This document shows, one piece after another, positions 6,425 through 8,747 of a stretch of 8,747 nucleotides of DNA (position 1 is its first letter; the number at the start of each line of letters is the position of its first letter). A program made the translations under genes and the position numbers. The DNA comes from an uncultured Lachnospiraceae bacterium (GTDB lineage: Bacteria; Bacillota_A; Clostridia; Lachnospirales; Lachnospiraceae): NCBI GenBank assembly GCA_905200565.1, contig CAJKKX010000078.1:1-8747 (forward strand). The letters run 5' to 3'. The notes beneath the pieces are model-generated. The model was not told the DNA's origin and searched no databases. It saw only the letters and a list, made by a program, of their open reading frames with translations.

Positions 6425-8200
6425 CTAACATATCCCCACGCGGAAGCGCACCCGTGCAAACGCTATTTCGTCGTTGGGCTGGATTTTAACAGGATCTTTA
6501 ATGGCAAGCCGCTGTCCATTTAAAAAAGTGCCGTTTGTAGAATTCATATCGCAGAGGTAGTAGTCGTTTGCATAGCGCTCGATTTTTGCATGAATGCGGC
6601 TCACAGAAGAATGCTCCAGCACAATATCAGATTCGGAAGAAAGCTTTCCGATAATATAACAGTTATCCTCCAGGACAATGCTTTCCCTGCGGCGGGGATC
6701 CATGCTGATAAGAACAAGGTGAGGGTCGTAATCGCCGTTTTCCTCGTAAAGCACACCGGTGTCGCCAAGCCGATGTTTTTTCTCGTTGTCCATTTGCGTA
6801 CTATCTGTATGATATCGGTATGCCGTAGGTTCAGATACATGGGAGGCTTCATAGTATGCCGTAGGTTCGGATACGTGGGAGGCTCCATAGTATGCCGTGG
6901 GTTCGGATACATGGGAGGCTTCATAATATGCCAGAGGTTCGTCATGTGTACGGGCAGAACTTTTCTTCCGGGAGCTTCCCCGTGCGGGCTTGCTTTCTCT
7001 GGAGGGAAGGACTTCCTCATGGTAAGGTTCCTCCTGGAAATCTTTCATTGCATCTGCGAGTGCGGTATCCGCATGCTTTTCTTCTCTCTTTTTCTTTTTG
7101 CTTTCCAGTGAAAGACCATAAGCCAAAAGCCCGATCAGCAGGAATATAATACCGCCGATCTGAGTAGTGTCCAGCTTCCAGAGCCACATGGCAATCAATG
7201 CAAGAAAAATAGAGAAAATAAAGCAGACAACAAGGAAAATACGGTTAGAGGTATTCCCTTTTGCAGATGGAGTTTTCCCTGGAGCCCTTTTCTCGGACTT
7301 TTCTTTTTTCGGCGCTGCGATCTTTTTTTCCGCCTGCTTCTTTTTGGGAGAGTCAGAGGAGGATACAGGGAACGCTTCGCTGTGCTCCGTTGCGGAAGGG
7401 CAGGAGGTGGAGACCCGGTAAGGCGTATTAACATGATATTCACGGGCTTTGGAAGTCCGGTAAGAAGTATCGACATGATATTCACGGGCTTTGGAAGTCC
7501 GGTAAGGAGTATCGACATCATGTTCACGGGATTCGGAGCCCCGGTAAGGTGTATTAACATCATATTCACGGGATTCGGAGGCCTGGTAAGGCGGGCTGTC
7601 ATTATGTTTGTGCGGCGTGGTGTCTGAGCGGCAATCCTGACGCAAGGTGTTGTCGGCTTCCGGCCGTCCTGCTTCCTGGAGCAGTCGTTCCAGGCTGTAG
7701 TTTTCAATGCGCGCTTTCCGGTAGATTTCGTATCCGAGCAGCACGGCGGAATTGTCTGTCTGATCCAGATGTTCCAGCAGATAAGCGGTAAGCTCCCGGA
7801 AAGACTGCAGCAGATCGTTTTGATATCCTGGGAGGTAGCAGAAAAACGGCTCCCTTGATTCGATATCCATATAGATCATGTCCGGCTGCAGCACGATCCG
7901 GTCGACGTCCAGAAGATATTTTTTTACTTCTTTTAAGGTGCGGTGCAGACCGCGCAGCATCGTACGGATGTCCTCAGCATTCAGAAAGCGGCTGTCATAA
8001 ATATGTTCCATAGACTGACGTGAGGTAATATCATAGAAAAAATGACTGCGGCAGTTAATTTTTTTCAGACTGCAGGGCAGCAGACCGCGGATGTGATTTT
8101 CCATCAGCATATGAATGCGGTAGTCATCTTCACGGATGTCGTCGGTCAAATCCGGAACCATATAATTATGCGACATGTCGCGTTTGTATGAAATGTTCAT
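6425..8200 (-). CDS. DUF6382-like and FHA domain membrane protein of a Tad pilus locus
   Basis: A 591-residue protein. Residues 1 to about 175 resemble the DUF6382 domain that precedes FHA domains in clostridial proteins. A low-complexity linker holds four 14-residue repeats (208-263), then a Lys-rich stretch (286-315). Two membrane segments follow (about 321-341 and 348-365), joined by the short loop KLDTTQ. A basic stretch (SKKKKREEK) and three 12-residue repeats (425-460) lead to a C-terminal FHA domain (about 512-585). The FHA domain has IIGK, SSVSRIHAKI and NSTNGTFLNG, including the Gly, Ser-Arg, His and Asn residues typical of phosphothreonine binding. Basic residues on both outer flanks of the membrane hairpin place both ends in the cytoplasm by the positive-inside rule. 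An SD (AAGGAGG, complement of 8209-8215) lies 8 nt before the ATG, and the ATG overlaps the TadE-like stop as ATGA. The likely role is regulation or assembly of the pilus machine through phosphoprotein binding, which is inference. Confidence 0.9.
   Translation of the reverse strand: MNISYKRDMSHNYMVPDLTDDIREDDYRIHMLMENHIRGLLPCSLKKINCRSHFFYDITSRQSMEHIYDSRFLNAEDIRTMLRGLHRTLKEVKKYLLDVDRIVLQPDMIYMDIESREPFFCYLPGYQNDLLQSFRELTAYLLEHLDQTDNSAVLLGYEIYRKARIENYSLERLLQEAGRPEADNTLRQDCRSDTTPHKHNDSPPYQASESREYDVNTPYRGSESREHDVDTPYRTSKAREYHVDTSYRTSKAREYHVNTPYRVSTSCPSATEHSEAFPVSSSDSPKKKQAEKKIAAPKKEKSEKRAPGKTPSAKGNTSNRIFLVVCFIFSIFLALIAMWLWKLDTTQIGGIIFLLIGLLAYGLSLESKKKKREEKHADTALADAMKDFQEEPYHEEVLPSRESKPARGSSRKKSSARTHDEPLAYYEASHVSEPTAYYGASHVSEPTAYYEASHVSEPTAYRYHTDSTQMDNEKKHRLGDTGVLYEENGDYDPHLVLISMDPRRRESIVLEDNCYIIGKLSSESDIVLEHSSVSRIHAKIERYANDYYLCDMNSTNGTFLNGQRLAIKDPVKIQPNDEIAFARVRFRVGIC
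6821..6943 (-). repeat. 36-bp intragenic tandem repeat (3 units plus a partial) in the FHA gene
   Basis: Units at 6821-6856, 6857-6892 and 6893-6928 differ by only a few bases, and a partial fourth runs to about 6943. They encode three copies of YY(E/G)ASHVSEPTA between the membrane hairpin and the FHA domain. The in-frame 36-bp period allows copy number to change without breaking the gene. Confidence 0.93.
7412..7606 (-). repeat. 42-bp intragenic tandem repeat (4 units plus a decayed fifth) in the FHA gene
   Basis: Units at 7412-7453, 7454-7495, 7496-7537 and 7538-7579, with a degenerate copy at 7580-7606. They encode a 14-residue repeat of the form S(E/K)(S/A)RE(Y/H)xV(N/D)T(P/S)YRx, in the linker between the DUF6382-like domain and the first membrane segment. 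The units are directly adjacent with no spacers. Confidence 0.93.
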
Positions 8201-8658
8201 TCTCTGTTCCTCCTTAGAGCATTGATCACCTTTGAAGCGCCGCGGATTTTCTGGATGCGTCGGGAGGGACGTTCCAGATTCAGCGTGACGCCGGATCTGA
8301 CAGGCGCTGCGGACTGGCCAAAGAAGGGAACCGAAAGACTTGGGAAAGAAAATGTGCCTTTATACGTTACCTGGATCTGGCGCGTGCTTGCTGCAGCGTC
8401 GGCGGAAATGTCCGACGTACCGAGTGTTCTGCCTGTTATCAGCTTTTGAGCGGCTGCTGAAATATCTGTATTTTTATCGTCGGCGTGCAGGCTGGCATAG
8501 GAGGCAGCTTCGTGTGCTGCGCACTGCAGAAAGCTGCGGTCATGCAGAAAAAATCCCATATAAATAATTCCAACCAGAAGCGGAAGAAGGATGCCCATCA
8601 AAAGAGAAGCTTCAATAGTATGGCTCCCGGAAAGCGTAGTATGTTTTAAAATCTTCAT
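8197..8658 (-). CDS. TadE-like pseudopilin / pilus assembly protein
   Basis: A 153-residue protein of the TadE/TadF type, minor pilin-like parts of tight-adherence (Flp) pili. The N-terminus has a class III type IV prepilin-like leader: a short basic MKILKHTTLSG, then SHTIEASLLM with Glu at +5 if cleavage falls after Gly11. One hydrophobic helix follows (about 17-38). The remaining 110 or so residues would lie outside the membrane, with FLQCAAHEAASYAS after the helix, as is common in TadE proteins. A prepilin peptidase must act on it but is not in the window. The ATG has an AGAGG ribosome binding site 6 nt upstream (complement near 8665-8669). Its stop overlaps the FHA gene start by 4 bp (ATGA), so the two are translationally coupled. 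It is probably the next-to-last gene of a Tad operon that extends past the right edge. Confidence 0.85.
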   Translation of the reverse strand: MKILKHTTLSGSHTIEASLLMGILLPLLVGIIYMGFFLHDRSFLQCAAHEAASYASLHADDKNTDISAAAQKLITGRTLGTSDISADAAASTRQIQVTYKGTFSFPSLSVPFFGQSAAPVRSGVTLNLERPSRRIQKIRGASKVINALRRNRE

Positions 8659-8747
8659 AAAAGACCTCTTTTCGTTGTTTTATAGTCAAATACCCCGCAG
8701 CAGGTCTGCGTTTCACTTCGGTCGGTACTAAATGTGTGCCATCGGCA
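8655..8747 (-). CDS. Possible 3' end of an upstream Tad-operon gene (partial)
   Basis: On the - strand, one frame is open from the right edge and ends in a TGA at 8657-8655 that overlaps the TadE-like ATG (ATGA), the same junction type as between the next two genes. It would give about 30 residues ending in DYKTTKRGLL. Nothing in this tail is recognisable. A second frame is also open here but would run about 50 bp into the TadE-like gene. The third frame has a TAG close to the edge, which would leave about 70 bp of spacer. The junction geometry is the only support. Confidence 0.35.
   Translation of the reverse strand, partial: CRWHTFSTDRSETQTCCGVFDYKTTKRGLL

Noticed and set aside
6232..6489. 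Small + strand frame after the EamA gene
   Set aside because: It overlaps the end of the EamA gene, runs through the terminator hairpin and ends inside the FHA gene on the other strand.
6590..7111. + strand open frame with repeated residues
   Set aside because: It is antisense to the FHA gene, and its repeats only reflect the 36-bp array, whose period keeps every stop-free frame open.
7412..7606. Possible CRISPR-like array
   Set aside because: The units are directly adjacent with no unique spacers and lie in frame within a coding gene.
7382..7627. + strand frame with a GFGSPVRSID-type 14-residue repeat
   Set aside because: It is the antisense reading of the 42-bp array in the FHA gene, with no ribosome binding site and no recognisable domain.
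8696..8710. CGCAG/CTGCG small hairpin near the right edge
   Set aside because: The stem is only 5 bp and lacks a T run on either strand that would make it a convincing terminator.

Overview
The window reads like a chromosomal stretch from a low-to-moderate GC Gram-positive anaerobe of the class Clostridia, most likely Lachnospiraceae. This is inferred from strong GGAGG-type ribosome binding sites, tight gene packing, the glycosidase/isomerase pair, and the end of a clostridial-style Tad (Flp) pilus operon carrying a DUF6382-FHA protein. No marker gene fixes the species.

Layout, + strand (1 to about 6350): (1) the 3' part of a GH2 beta-mannosidase, cut off by the left edge; (2) 51 bp later, a D-lyxose/D-mannose isomerase with its metal-binding histidines; (3) a MATE-family exporter behind its own predicted extended -10 promoter; (4) a 37-bp unit tandemly repeated three times, starting inside the MATE 3' end and running past its stop; (5) a YcaQ/AlkZ-family (HTH_42) DNA glycosylase with a QFD motif; (6) a DMT/EamA transporter that overlaps the glycosylase gene by 8 bp and starts at GTG. 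A clear intrinsic terminator (12-bp perfect stem) ends this strand.

Layout, - strand (8747 to 6425, convergent with the above): a possible partial gene at the right edge, a TadE-like pseudopilin with a class III (type IV prepilin-like) leader, and a 591-residue membrane protein with an N-terminal DUF6382-like domain, two transmembrane segments and a C-terminal FHA domain. The last two are joined by an ATGA overlap and look like the 3' end of a Tad pilus operon. The FHA protein carries two unrelated intragenic tandem repeats (4 x 14 residues and 3 x 12 residues), one on each side of its membrane hairpin.

How the genes may work together: beta-mannosidase plus lyxose/mannose isomerase suggests use of mannosides, with the released mannose turned into fructose. 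The MATE, AlkX-like glycosylase and EamA genes may form an export-and-DNA-repair group, which is inference from proximity only. I saw no RNA genes, insertion sequences, CRISPR arrays or integration sites. No wholly new system is evident. The best leads are the repeat-rich FHA protein, the glycosylase between two exporters, and the mannosidase-isomerase pair.
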